Of a DNA stretch of 64,000 nt, positions 1-12,200 are shown piece after piece. The position numbers were made by a program, and so were the translations under genes. Within the stretch, counting starts at the first letter, position 1; the number at the start of each line of letters is the position of its first letter. Below the pieces are notes generated by a model, which ran no database searches, was not told where the DNA came from, and worked only from the letters and a program-made list of their open reading frames with translations. Where the stretch lies: the NCBI GenBank assembly GCA_963514095.1, contig OY741279.1:4653017-4717016 (forward strand), in the 5' to 3' direction. This stretch comes from Eutrigla gurnardus (lineage: Eukaryota; Chordata; Actinopteri; Perciformes; Triglidae).

Positions 1-243
1 TCTGATTGCATAGAAGTCTATTATCATCTACTTCTCTATAAAAAAACAATGGTTCAAGTCTCCTTCAATACAATATTATGTTCTTTTAATAAATGACGGT
101 CCAATTAAGAGTTAAATAGACAACAAAGCAGGGTGTGCTTTAGGGCGGGGCTACCTTTTGTGATTGACAGGTCGCTACCACGGCGACGTCACGTCTAGGA
201 GTGGTGCTTTTCTGCTGAATTTAATAATATGATATATTTACTG
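1..243. repeat. Interspersed repeat, family A, copy 1 (cut by window start)
   Basis: Nearly identical to 6631-6880, starting at the same internal base (TCTGATTGCATAGAAGTC), so its 5' part lies outside the window. It includes the GGGCGGGGCTACC and GTGATTGACAGG blocks. The family is a short non-autonomous element; whether SINE or MITE was not determined. Confidence 0.8.
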
Positions 244-287
244 TATATAAACTGATATTAAAAGCACACAGTATGACAATACGGTAA

Positions 288-506
288 TTAAAAGGCAGAT
301 AAAAAAGCTGCGTGTCTTTCAGCAGCACCATCCCCGAAGACCAAAATGGCCAACTGCAACACGCCGAAGTTTAACCCCCAGACGATGATTAGCCAGCTCA
401 TAATTGACATCATGATTCCCTTCACCACAAGGATGACATCATCAAAATCCACAAGATACACACGGCCGCTATCATATAAATCCTCCTGCTCACATAAGTG
501 AGGCAT
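288..506 (-). CDS. Candidate 72-residue single-pass membrane microprotein
   Basis: On the minus strand an ATG with a good context (ACCATGC) opens a 72-residue frame. The N-terminus is acidic (EQEDLYDSG, VDFDDV). About 30 strongly hydrophobic residues follow (from VVKGIMMSIMSW to LAILVFG), then a short tail ending FLSAF. A CCTAG acceptor-like sequence sits just before the ATG, and a promoter-like CpG patch with a donor at 1576/1575 lies upstream on the same strand. A two-exon gene with a non-coding first exon is therefore possible. An ATTAAA on the minus strand near 85-90, inside a repeat, could end it. No family recognised; it could be chance. Confidence 0.3.
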   Translation of the reverse strand: MPHLCEQEDLYDSGRVYLVDFDDVILVVKGIMMSIMSWLIIVWGLNFGVLQLAILVFGDGAAERHAAFLSAF

Positions 507-1080
507 GGTCTAGGTAATGAGCTTTGATAAATGATCATTTTGCAATGATTGTAGAATGGAGGTCACAGTTATATTTATCCATTGCATCCACTGTTCCTCC
601 TATCACACACCTCATACCCCAGGAAGCAACGTTACTATATATGATCCACGTTCTGGTGCAATCTATAGGCCTTCTGACAGCTTTAGAGGGTTTTGTGCTA
701 CATGTTATTATTACCCCTATTAATAGAGTGTTGCTGTAAGGGCGATTATGAGCTTATGGAGGGGAACCCCTAGCTCAGAGGGACCAGGCCACCACTCTTA
801 ATTTTCGTCTGCAACATTCTAATCCGAGAGCCACATTGAACTTGGCAAACAAGCCATCTGTTCCTGCCTTTACCTGGCCTACATCAGCCCCCCCGAGTGT
901 GCACTACACATACAAACTCTGGCTTGGAGAGCAAATACTAAAACGCCTTGCACTGTCATCATCACTGTTCCTGCAGCAGATTGATAAATGAGCAGCATGG
1001 GGCTACAATTAAAAAAAAAGACACGCTGTCACAATAAAAAGGAATGCAAAATTAGGCTAGAGCTCATCATACACTGTGAG

Positions 1081-1103
1081 CCCCCCCCCCCCCCCCCCCC
1101 CCC
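1081..1103. repeat. Poly-C run (23 bases)
   Basis: Uninterrupted C homopolymer in intergenic sequence; its length may be unreliable in assembly. Confidence 0.9.
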
Positions 1104-1479
1104 TGCTACATTACAAGGCTGCATAGATGCATTACACTCATTTTTTTCCTGCACAATTCCTCCTCGTTTGAGCAACAAGGACAGCATTTAAAGAGGGAAG
1201 CGGGCCTGCATCGAGTATTTGCAACACGTAGAAAGGTGCGATGCCCGGCCGGTTCAATACCAAGGACAGCGGTCGACACACGGAGAGCACTGACAGCCAT
1301 GACAACACATGCACTACGGAATGACAGATTTATCTCTGCACGGATGCATCGTAGGCAGCGACACAAACCTGCATGACACCGCTGTTTCAGCGTGAGGCGT
1401 TCAAAAACCTCCGCAGACGCACAGATAGAGACACAATCTAAACCTCCAGACAGGCATTTGTCTTCTCACAGCGGCGTTT

Positions 1480-1900
1480 TTTGCCCCCCTGCAAGAAGAA
1501 GAAGCAGCAGCCACATTTTTTTTTTAACCAAATCGCATCGTGAAAATGTGTCGAATAAAACGCTCCAGCGCCTACCTGCTTGTCTCGGGGGGGTCCGAAG
1601 AGCTCACATGTCGCCGCTCCTTGATTTGGTCTGTTATTGTGGGTTATTATTATTATAGCGGGGCACCGCTATGTGTCTGCCAGCGCCATGTTATTATCAC
1701 TGAGGACTGTGCGGTCCTGTGCGCTACATCCGGGCTGTTGAGGAGAGAGCGAATGAGCGCAGTGTGTGGCGGCGGAGAGGGCGGAGAGCGCCGCCGATAT
1801 GTGGAGCACCTGTGCGGCAGAGCGAAGGGGAGGAGGGGGGGGAGACGACCGTCAGTCACGGCCACGTATAACGTTACGTCGGTACACCCACACCTACATT
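1480..1900 (-). promoter_or_regulatory. CpG-rich promoter-like patch with minus-strand splice donor
   Basis: This patch is clearly GC- and CpG-rich against AT-rich flanks. On the minus strand an AACATGGCGCTG YY1-like element lies near 1683-1694, and AGCAG/GTAGGC (exon end 1576) is a plausible first-exon donor. Long frames on both strands here are composition effects. It could serve the candidate microprotein at 288-506 or a gene outside the window. Confidence 0.35.
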
Positions 1901-1982
1901 TACTATAAAGACGTTTTCCTGGGGAACTCCCATCAGAGAAGGGTTGTTTCTATTCACTGTCCAGCACAGAGCTGCCGTTTCC

Positions 1983-2432
1983 AGGGTGACGAAAACCACT
2001 AAATACAGGCCTAAGGCCTTCACACCCAGTTAGCATTACCTACACCTGAAAGCCCGTTAGCAAATTAGCAGCTAAGCTAAATTAGTAGCACTTAGCTAAA
2101 CTACGTTACAGGCACTTAGCCAATTGACCTAGCTAGAAGTACCTGGTTGGTAATTAGTTAGCTAATAGTAGTGCGCAAAAGGGTAAAAAAAATTATACAT
2201 TTAGCTCAAATCTAGTCGTAGTTTAAAATATTCAGGGTGATGAAAACCACCAAATACAGGTCTAAGGCCTACACACACTCAGTAAGCATTACCTACACCT
2301 GAAAGCCCGTTAGCAAGTTAGCAACGCACTAAGCTAATTAGTTTGCAGCACTAAGCTAATTAACTTAGCTAGAAGTACCTGGTTGGTAAATAGTTAGCTA
2401 AGAGTAATGCACAAAAGGTTTAAAATGATAAC
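1983..2432. repeat. Imperfect direct duplication, about 250-base period
   Basis: Two adjacent copies share CAGGGTGA-GAAAACCAC, CATTACCTACACCTGAAAG and CTAGAAGTACCTGGTTGG, at about 1983-2190 and 2233-2432. Both are rich in AGCTAA/TTAGC words. Non-coding. Confidence 0.75.
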
Positions 2433-4043
2433 TTTAGCTAAATACACGATAACTTGAGCTAAAAATAATAGAGAAATAGCTAGGCCTAGCTAAAAGTATA
2501 TATAGCAGGTTCAGTGAAACGAAATTTACGAAATATTAAATTAGCTATGGAAAAACGATCACGTACAATAGATTAAATGTGTGTGATTCGGTGCAGAGAC
2601 ATTCATTTTAGGTGCTGTATTTTCCATTTTAGACAGAAACTAATTAATGCAACAAAAAATGTGTCAAACAGCAAGCAGGTAGCCCATTAACCCTTATTTC
2701 CTCCCAGTGTTTTGCATGTTTGAAGTTGTTTTTAATGCTGGAATATTATTTTCAACATTTAAGCTTAATTTAGACACAGAGACAGTCTTTAAGCAGGGTT
2801 TCAAGATGAAGTGATAAAGCATAATGACTGAAATATTTGTGTTTTTCTTGCAGAGGCTTCATACTTCAACTGGTTGCCTTGTATGAAGTTGTATCAAGCA
2901 TGTCAGGCATGAGTGTGCATGTAAGTGTTTCTCCAGTGAAGCCATGAAACCGGCTGTAGCCCCAGAGAGCATCGGGGATACAAAACTGTGTGACAGCGTC
3001 GCGGACCTCTTTGTTCTCCCATCTCCGTTTCTGACACGTCGTTTTGTAGCACGGGGGCTCTTCGTCCCCCAGACTCACAGTTAAGTGAATGTGGGGAGAG
3101 CACGAGTCACTTTCTCCCGCTGTGGCAGGAAGGTCCTCACGTCTGGCTGTCTGGTTAACTGAGCGGCGAGAGTGAGACAGGAAGGCAGGGAGAGATGAGT
3201 ATCCACTATCACGCCAAGGTCTAGCTCTTTGTGCTGTTGTTAAACATAGAGATCAATGAGGGAGCTGTTACCACGCGTCCTTCACCCCCTTCAGGCTCAC
3301 CAGTTGACTCGCTTGCAAGGATGCATCCCTTTTTCTTTTTTTTTAACCAGCTGGCTCGTACAGATGGAGACTCTTGAATTCAGCGTGTCTCACCTACCAG
3401 AAATGCATTCCCGCTTCCCCCCTGCGACATATGTGCTACATATGTGCAACAATCGTAGACGGATGCTTGCACTTAAAAGTAGCATGCACTCTTCTTCACT
3501 GCTGGGTCGGTGATTGGTTCTCCGGTGATGATGCTGTCTTCGCCTGCCCCGTCTCTCATGCGGCCTCGCCCGCCACCCATAAATCCCCTTGGGAAATGTG
3601 AGCCAAGACCGTACGCAATGGGAACACCCTTTCAGCTCAGGACTATTCCAGTCCTGTGCTTCACTCATTATGGGCTTTATGGACGGCCACATCCATCCCT
3701 CTCTTACTGCCACATGTGTTTGGAAGGTGGGGACGCCGAGGGATGATGCATTTATTGTGACTGTGAAGAGCTGAGATCAATAAGAAACAAATTACTATTA
3801 TGAATTATGTTGCATGAGTTCTTGGCTTTAATGCTGAAAAGATGCATTTTGGGTGAAATATCAATTTCAGCTGTTTCACTACATCTTTATGCTGAGATTT
3901 GACCTGGTCATTTTTTTTTAATGCTGTCTGTGAAGGACTTAACCTCCCTGGGAAAATTTGACACCGCCATCTAGTGGTGGATCGTGGGAGCACCCAGTTT
4001 CCTCCAGTGCACCCAAGTCTAAGTTGTATTTATTTGCTCCTGG

Positions 4044-4362
<319 letters not shown>

Positions 4363-4485
4363 TTCACGACATAAACATCAACCCGAGGAAACATGCTGCC
4401 GTCCCCATGGCAACTGCAGAGATATACAGTAGTTTTCTTTGAAACCAGCTCCCTCACTCTCACTCACCCTTACACACTGTCTTTG

Positions 4486-4488
<3 letters not shown>

Positions 4489-4521
<33 letters not shown>
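4489..4521. repeat. (CT)n microsatellite
   Basis: Perfect CT dinucleotide tract, intergenic. Confidence 0.9.
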
Positions 4522-4524
<3 letters not shown>

Positions 4525-5792
4525 CGACACGAAGCCACAGGTTGTTGAAAATCATAGAAAGCTACAAATGAGACCAACTACTTATACTGAGGGGAATCAC
4601 CTCGTAGGAGTGTCTTTTTTTACACTCCAATCAATCCTTGATATAAAGACCCCCACAAGCTTCCAGCTTCCCCATTGGCTGACAGTACAAGTGACATCCT
4701 TACGCCCTCTCCCATCAGACAGCATGTCATGACCACATGGTAACCATCTATGCAAAAGGGGGAACCAGAGTTTGAATCACTCCTTGAGCTATATCTGTTA
4801 TGTTAATTTGTTTCTTTATCCCAATAATCAATAGGAACAGATTGGGTTGAGTTGGGTTGAGGAAGCGTTGCCAGTGTTGCCGGGCGGAAGCCAACCGTGG
4901 ACCAAATGTTCTGGATTGTTTCTTGGGAAAGAAATCTCTTCTGACAATATGCTGCCCAAGCAAAATTCATTTTGAGGCTGTCTAAAGCCTGGACTCGGTG
5001 CTGGGGGACAATGTGGGCTGAGCTTGAGTTGTGTCGATACAGTAAGTTGATTAAGGGATTCAGTTGCTGATAGTATGACTGGCCTTGCATTAGTGCAACG
5101 GTGGAAATAGTAAGTATAGCTGATCCAGGGCCTGCAGGCAGAAAGACATATTTCTCTAGTAAAGGACGACCTTATTTAATAAGATACACATTATTCATTG
5201 TTAATGTTATAGGAAATAATGTTAGTTAGCCTAATGCTTCATTCAAGTCATAAATAATGGTAAAATCGTACTAGAAATGCTAAATTCATATTATTAGCTC
5301 CTGATTTAGAGCTACGTGAACCCACATCACTGAGTTTCGTACTTTCGGTGGCGTTGATTCGACTGAATACAAGAAGACGATAGCATCTCTCATCATACTC
5401 AAACCAACCATCTATCAGACCGTCTTGGCTGAAAACAGGTGCCAAACAAACCTGATTAATGCAGCTTTTAATTGTAACAAAAGCTGCTTTAAATGTCAAG
5501 CGTGTAAACCGTCAACCTTTTCCTGACATAATGGTTTCATCTAATCTATATGCTGACGATCGCTGTCTCTTCATTTCACCGTTTGCTGTATTATTCTGTA
5601 ATCTACACCAGATCCCGTCGTACACGAATGACAAAACAGTCTGTTTATCATTAAACTCTGGAAAAAACGCTGGAAAGTCACTCAGAGGAAGAAAAAAAAC
5701 AATAAAAAAAACAACACAATTTGCCTCATAGCGGCTTATAGGAGATGATGAGGATCTAATCAGTGCAGATGCTCAGTTCAACGGAGAGCGGC

Positions 5793-5964
5793 CACACACA
5801 CACACACACACACGCACACGAACACACACACACACACAGAAAAAGCCAGAGGCTCCTAAATTGTCCAACGTCGGCCCCACCCTTCACTAATGTGCGGCCA
5901 CAGCTGGCCTCCTGAGGTCCGGCTGCAGGCTGCTCTTACACACTCGTGAAGAATTAATGAGTTT

Positions 5965-6001
<37 letters not shown>
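5793..6001. repeat. (CA)n and (GT)n microsatellites
   Basis: An interrupted (CA)n at 5793-5838 is followed by (GT)n at 5967-6001, again in inverted arrangement. Confidence 0.85.
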
Positions 6002-6003
<2 letters not shown>

Positions 6004-6562
6004 CTGTATTGTACACACAGTATGATACCGTAATCAGCCAGTTGTTGGGGTGTGTATACTTACTGGTAGCTGGAGTTTTATGGCTGATTATGAATCCATA
6101 CATCATCATGCATCCACAGACATTAAAGGGATTTTTAAAGGGAGCTGTAAGAGGCTGCTGATGTGAAATTCAAGGGTCAAGTTTGTGTGTTTCTTTTCAT
6201 TCCCTGCCTCCAGATAGAGTTTTACATTTTAAAAGACCCAGTTGGATAAATGTCAGGCGCTGAATTCTTGGAGGATTAAGTCTCGGCATTCTAAGACTTT
6301 TTTTTTTTTCTCAGCTGATCTAATAACGGCTGCGAGGACAACCGGAGCAACTGTGTGAATCCACGTACGTTGAGTGTCATATTGTCATTGTTGAAGTGGT
6401 TGCCATGGAGATTCATTGAGATGATTATGTGGATTATTTGGCTGATATGAAAAAAATGCCAGAACGGACACTTTAACATTAGAAGGAGGTGAGAAACTTG
6501 AAAATCATCATCCAGAGTTTGGCTTTGTCCAGAGTTTGGATCCATGAGAGATTTTTAACACC

Positions 6563-6885
6563 TTAGTGAAGCCAATGCAGAAGAGTCTTAAACTGGCTTT
6601 CTGTCTAACGGCCAGCAGGGGGTGACAAAGTCTGATTGCATAGAAGTCTATTATCATCTACTTCTCTATAAAAAAACAATGGTTCAAGTCTCCTTCAATA
6701 CAATATTATGTTCATTTAATAAATGACGGTCCAATTAAGAGTAAAATAGACAACAAAGCAGGGTGTGCTTTAGGGCGGGGCTACCTTTGTGATTGACAGG
6801 TCGCTACCACAGCGACGTCACGTCTAGGAGTGGTGCTTTTCTGCTGAATATAATAAGATATCTTTACTGTATATAAACGTATCTT
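6563..6885. repeat. Interspersed repeat, family A, copy 2 (most complete)
   Basis: It begins around GAAGCCAATGCAGAAGAGTC, passes CCAGCAGGGGGTGACAAAG, and then matches copy 1 almost base for base to about 6880. A third, diverged copy lies in reverse orientation at about 30588-30845 in a mapkbp1 intron. No coding capacity. Confidence 0.8.
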
Positions 6886-7624
6886 ATCTCAAATCACTGG
6901 GAAAACAGTTCCTAACCCGCTTAGTGTTTTATTTCTCTCTTTCCTCTTCTATGAAAGATATTCTGGCCTTTACTACTCGACTCATTTTACTTAAATGGAA
7001 ATCTCCTCCACCTTTTTTTCACTGGATCAGAGATGCTCTTCATTTCCTAAAACTGGAAAAACTTTCCTTTACGAGGGTCTTCAAACAAATGTGGAGACTT
7101 TGGGTGCCTTTTTTAATTTAGTTAAGAAACATTTCATTCTAGACTGATTTATTATATTTTTTATTATAGTGTTGTATTTTACTACTGACTGGTGTTACAT
7201 TTGTGTGTTTTACATACATTTTCTTACTAAATTGATTCACGTTAACTGTTTTTAGTTGTGCTATTTGTCTCATGTGTTGAGTCTGCTGAGAAAAGTAATA
7301 AACATACAATCATCCAGACAGAAACGATGCACGGGGAAGTATGAATGTCTCCATTGACGAGCCGGTGATTTAACCCGAGGGTGAACCGAGTCCTGGCGTC
7401 TGTCTGTCAGCTGTGTGTTTGTCTGTCTCACACATGTGAGTGTTAGACAGTCTGATGACTCAGCAGTGAACCACATCAGCACAAAAACTGATCTGGGGTC
7501 GGTAAAGAAAGGGAACGTCACCTGGTGGAGGAGCTCACTTACTTTACATGCATTTCAAATAAAATTAGTTCCTTATTAAACCCGTGTCGTGCCATGTATA
7601 AAAGTACTTTGTAACGATGTTTGT

Positions 7625-8010
7625 ATACATCCATCCATCCATCCATTTTCCACCGCTTATCCAGCATTCAGGGTCGCGGGGGGGCTGGAGCCGATCCCAG
7701 CTGCCACCGGGCGAAGGCAGGGCACACCCCGGACAGGACGCCAGTCTATCGCAGGGCCGACATGTAGAGACAAACAATTCACACTCACATTCACACCTAC
7801 GGGCAATCCAGAGTCACCAATTTACCTATCCCCATCCTGCATGTCTTTGGACTGTGGGAGGAAGCCGGAGAACCCGGAGAGAACCCACGCTAACACGGGG
7901 AGAACACGCAAACTCCACACAGAAGGAACCCGGGCCGACCCGGGGATCGAACCCGGGACCCTCTTGCTGTGAGGCGAGAGTGCTAGCCACTACACCACCG
8001 TGCAGCCCTG
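7625..8010. mobile_element. LINE-derived 3' end with (ATCC)n
   Basis: The segment carries a CATCCATCC tract, then CCACCGCTTATCC, GGACAGGACGCCAGTC, CACACCTACGGGCAATC and CTTTGGACTGTGGGAGGAAG, ending in a GATCGAACCCGGGACC-type stretch. This arrangement is a very common fish retrotransposon 3' end; I did not assign the exact LINE clade. Frames across it (for example 7617-8024) are not host genes. Confidence 0.7.
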
Positions 8011-8171
8011 TTTGTATACAATGAGCCATTAAATTAATAACATTTTAATTCTATATTGGACATTTCTGCATCACAATTTCATTATCATTAACATTACATT
8101 CATACATTTGATATATTTACTTACTATAGGTTGTAGTCATGTTAATGTGGCTTTTGGAAGAAAACAATTTC

Positions 8172-8246
8172 AGGGACCCCCTGCAGTAACTCTGTGGAAC
8201 CCCTCGGGGTATCGGATTCCCAAGGACCCTGTTGAAGATCTCTTCT
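8172..8246. repeat. Short repeat with GGGACCCCCTGC end, copy 1
   Basis: Contains GGGACCCCCTGCAGTAACTC and CCTGTTGAAGATCTCT. It matches, in opposite orientation, the stretch at 20187-20262. The shared ends suggest two fragments of one hAT-like non-autonomous element. This copy sits about 180 bases upstream of the lgals3 TATA box. Confidence 0.5.
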
Positions 8247-8426
8247 TTAGTTTATTAGACCATCATCATGCAGTGGGGGGGGAGATAAGAAAACACAACA
8301 CAAATATTTGGCACATTAAACATATTACAGTGTATTTCCATGTGGTGACATGTGAGGGAGAGGTATTTCCTCTCTGACGGGGGAGTGATGGGGTGAGGCG
8401 TGGCCTATAGCGACAGGGTTCGCTGC

Positions 8427-8523
8427 TATAAAAGAGCGTTTTCGATGAGTTCAGCTACAAGCCGACGGATTCGCTCAGACGACACCGCTCCCGTGTGCAC
8501 CGGAGGACTCACCACAAGAAAAG
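8427..8523 (+). promoter_or_regulatory. lgals3: lgals3 TATA promoter and non-coding exon 1
   Basis: A TATAAAAG box lies at 8427-8434. About 25-30 bases on, transcription would start near 8457, giving a short untranslated exon that ends at 8523 before a GTAACT donor. The next acceptor is the TTGCAG at 9281, just before the ATG. A distinct TATA box plus a non-coding first exon fits the galectin-3 gene plan. The exact start site is inferred. Confidence 0.6.
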
Positions 8524-9286
8524 GTAACTCCTCAAATTAACTCCTACGATATCATTTCTGTGGGTCAGAACCAATCCATGGTTTGTATCCAATACTACAA
8601 GATCCATGAGATATTTAAATATATATACACATAAATAAGAGAATATAATTGACTTCATTTCTCATTATTGAATATACACTGTATATAATGTTTCACCCCA
8701 TTTACAAGCCTTAATAACATCTTTTGTTACTTTTAAACTGTTATGAACACATTTCTCGAACAAATTTATACAAAAAATGTATCTGATTCAATCATTTAAA
8801 TTTGACATATTTTCAGGTGTTGAATTTATCTGATTCTGTTATTTAGATTTGATATATTTCCCATTGCACGTCAACAAAATGTAAATTACACAATTATGTC
8901 AAATTAAGTAAATTGTCAATAATTAACATCATTTTGCAAGTGAAACACTGATAATAAAACATATTTTCTGCACTGCTGTTGCATTTGTTCGGTCATAACA
9001 ACCATTAAGAAGCAGAATGAAATAGGAAGTTTGTAACAGCGATTTAATTTGCAGTCACAAGAACAACAATGTATTATATTATTAGTGGTAATGCGTGCAC
9101 ATTCCTGTCTAAGTGCACATAAGTCATCGATGAAGGCCTGAATCAATATGCCGTTATGTGTCTACATGACTCAGGATGTTTTCTCATCATTCAATTAGTA
9201 CATTCCACAGTCAACAATGTACATCTATATGGAGACACACAGCTGTAGAGTCCTGACTGAAGGAATCCTTGTTTTTTGCAGGCAGC

Positions 9287-12200
9287 ATGGAAGTAAGTAC
9301 CTCATCAAACATCCCCACACTGGTAAGAACGAATCACAGCAGTTATTTCTTCCACATTTTCCATCTAAATGTCAACGCTTGGATCTTTGCTTTCTGTCAA
9401 ACTGCCATGTTCGCAACTGCAAGTTGGTGTCTGCCATCCTGTCCACCCTCGCTCTTCCTCGTCTCCCCGTCCCGGCTCCTGACCCTGAACCAGGCCCCGA
9501 CCCAGACCCCGACCCCGACCCTGACCCTTCTCTCTCTCCATCTTCCCCCACTTCTCCCCCCTCTCAGCAATCTGACGCTCTGTGTGGCAACTGCCCGTCC
9601 TCTGGTTCTGCCCCGCAGGCTAACAGCGTTTGGCCGAGCCTGCCTCAGTCCGGGTCCGGGTTCTCCACGTGGCCGGGGCAGCCCACCCAGCCCGCGACGT
9701 GCTGGACTGGACAGCCCAACACACCTTGCTGGACCGGGACGCAACCAGTCACTGCTCCCAGTTCATTTCCAGGCTTGGCTCCAGCCACAACACTGACCCC
9801 TGCACAGACCACAACCATAGTCCCGGCTCCAGGTCCGGCTCCAGTGCAGCCCTGTTGGCCAGGCAACCAGTGCCAGCCAACCCAATACCAGACTCCCCAG
9901 CAACCTCAGAACCAACCCCCCCAGCAACCCCAATACCAACCCCCCCAGCAACCCCAGTACCAGCCTCCCCAGCAACCCCAGTACCAACCCCCCCAACAAC
10001 CCCAGTACCAGCCTCCCCAGCAACCTCAGTACCAACCCCCCCAGCAACCCCAGTACCAGCCCCCTCAACCACCCCAGTACCAACCCCCTCAACCACCCCA
10101 GTACCAACCCCCCCAACAACCCCAGTACCAACCCCCTCAACCACCCCAGTACCAGCCTCCCCAGCCGCCCCAGTACCAGCCTCCTCAGCCACAAGCTCCA
10201 ATTCAAACTCCAGTCCCTGTTCCAGCTCCAGTTCAAGTTCCAGTTCAAGTCCCAGTTCCAGTTCAAGTCCCTGCTCATGTTCCAGCTCCAGCTCCAACTC
10301 CAACTCCAGTCCCAGTCCCAGGACCTGCCCCCAATATCCGGCCCGGTCACCCTGGTTGGCCTTATAACCCGGGACAGTCCGGATGGCCTGGACAGAACCC
10401 GTCCGCCATGCCTCCCCACTGGCTTGCCCCCACATCTGGACCCCTCGTGAGTCAAGAATCAGCAACTTATGATACACACACTTAATAATAACGTGTTTTA
10501 ATATTAATCTCTCACTCCTGCTGTTCAGAGTGTGCCATACAACCTGAACCTGGCCCGAGGGGTCTACGACAAGATGATGATGACCATCCTGGGCCACGTC
10601 AAACCCAACGCTAAAATGTAAGTAGATCCGCTTCCTGAACCCATTCTTTTCTCCCACACATACTCACGTTTTAAAACTTTTATATTTCAGGTTCACGGTG
10701 AACTTTCTGAGAGGCAACGACATCGCCTTCCACATCAACCCCCGCTTCAGCGAGGGGGGGAAACCGGTGCTGGTCCGGAACCACAAAGTGGGCGAGCGCT
10801 GGGGCTCCGAGGAGCGGGACCTGAAGGGGCCCTTCCCCTTCGCTCTCGGGAGCCCGTTTGAGGTGAGTGCAAGAAAGAGGAATCGGGATTGAAAGTGTAG
10901 CATGTTAACGTCAATAAACCATAACCACCATGTTGTCAGTGTCTGCTACTGCTACTAATCCACCTTTTTTTTTACAACACAAATAAATAACAGCTACTAA
11001 TTAACGTCTCAATTGTATGATGGCATATTAGAGCCACTGTAGGAAAAAAAGGGGCAATATTCGCAGAAAAAAAGTCGAACATTTTTGAGTTTCTGAAGTA
11101 GCAAATTTGCGAGTTTCTAAAGTGGCAAATTTGCGATTTTCTAAAGTAGCAAATTTGCGAGTTTCTAAAGTAGCAAATTTTGCGAGTTTCTAAAGTAGCA
11201 AATTTGCGAGTTTATTACGATACTAACAACCGGCATCTATGCTAGCTAACTTCCCATGAATGTACGCATTTATTATTCTAATAAATCCAACGTGTGACAA
11301 CCCCTCGTTAAGGTCCTTAGGGGGATGATGTTGATGCTTATTGTTGGTTTTATCTATATGAGGCCAAATTGTCATCTTATGGTTTATTGATCGGGCAGTT
11401 GGGCTAAGATACTAGCGGTAGCTTACACTTGTTGTCATAGCAACGGCAAACATTCATCGTTAGCAAAACCTAGCAACTTGGTTTTGCTAACGATCGTCTA
11501 TATTTAAAAAGTGGAAAATTTACAGATTTGCAACTTTTCTTCTCTGAATGTTGCCCCCCTCGATGCGTTCTCATATGTTTTCCTACAGTGGCCCTAATAC
11601 GCCGTCGTACATTTGTTTGTCTTTTTTTATCACAAAAAAATGGTGTTGATGTTTCAAAATGCTACACAAGGTAACTGACTCTAGGTCACTTTCTCACGGT
11701 TGACGTCAGGCTAACGCTTGGAAACGATGGAAAGGTTTGGAAAGTCGTTTGTGCAAGCGGGTCCTAGATAAGGGAACTGCTGCACTGCAGGAGGACTCCT
11801 GGAGGTCAGTGGGGGGTCACATGTTAACATCAATAACCACAAATGTGCTTCACAGGTTTCCTAATCTGTGTATGTCTGTGTGCTGACAGCTCGAACTACC
11901 AGCTTCATCACCAGCTTCCCCTGTGATCTTAATTTGTAGGTTCAATGAGCATTTTTCAGGGTTCCTACACCTTTCATAAGTCACATTCAAGCACTTTTCA
12001 AGCACTTCAAGGTGCATTTCCATGCTTTTCCAGCCCCTTCCAGCTGTGGTAAACTCCATATTTGTATCAATCCAATGGTCAGTAATTCAGTCTACTTATT
12101 ATGTGACTTGTTCATCACATTAAATGAGATGTTATTGTCCTCTAAACAACCAACATGATGTTTGGAGACAGCTTTTTACAGAAGGACCACAAATGAAAGG

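Noticed and set aside
2866..3103. Two minus-strand frames of 66-70 residues
   Set aside because: No recognised domain, no splice support, and they overlap each other in different frames.
7617..8024. 135-residue frame resembling a protein
   Set aside because: Lies wholly in a common fish LINE 3' end.
9630..10657. Long overlapping frames on both strands across the galectin-3 repeat (up to 302 residues)
   Set aside because: The 24-base repeat unit keeps several frames open. Only the plus-strand frame that splices into the galectin domain has independent support.
11088..11215. Regular repeats that could suggest a CRISPR array
   Set aside because: Vertebrate DNA, no unique spacers; units are contiguous and sit inside a MITE.
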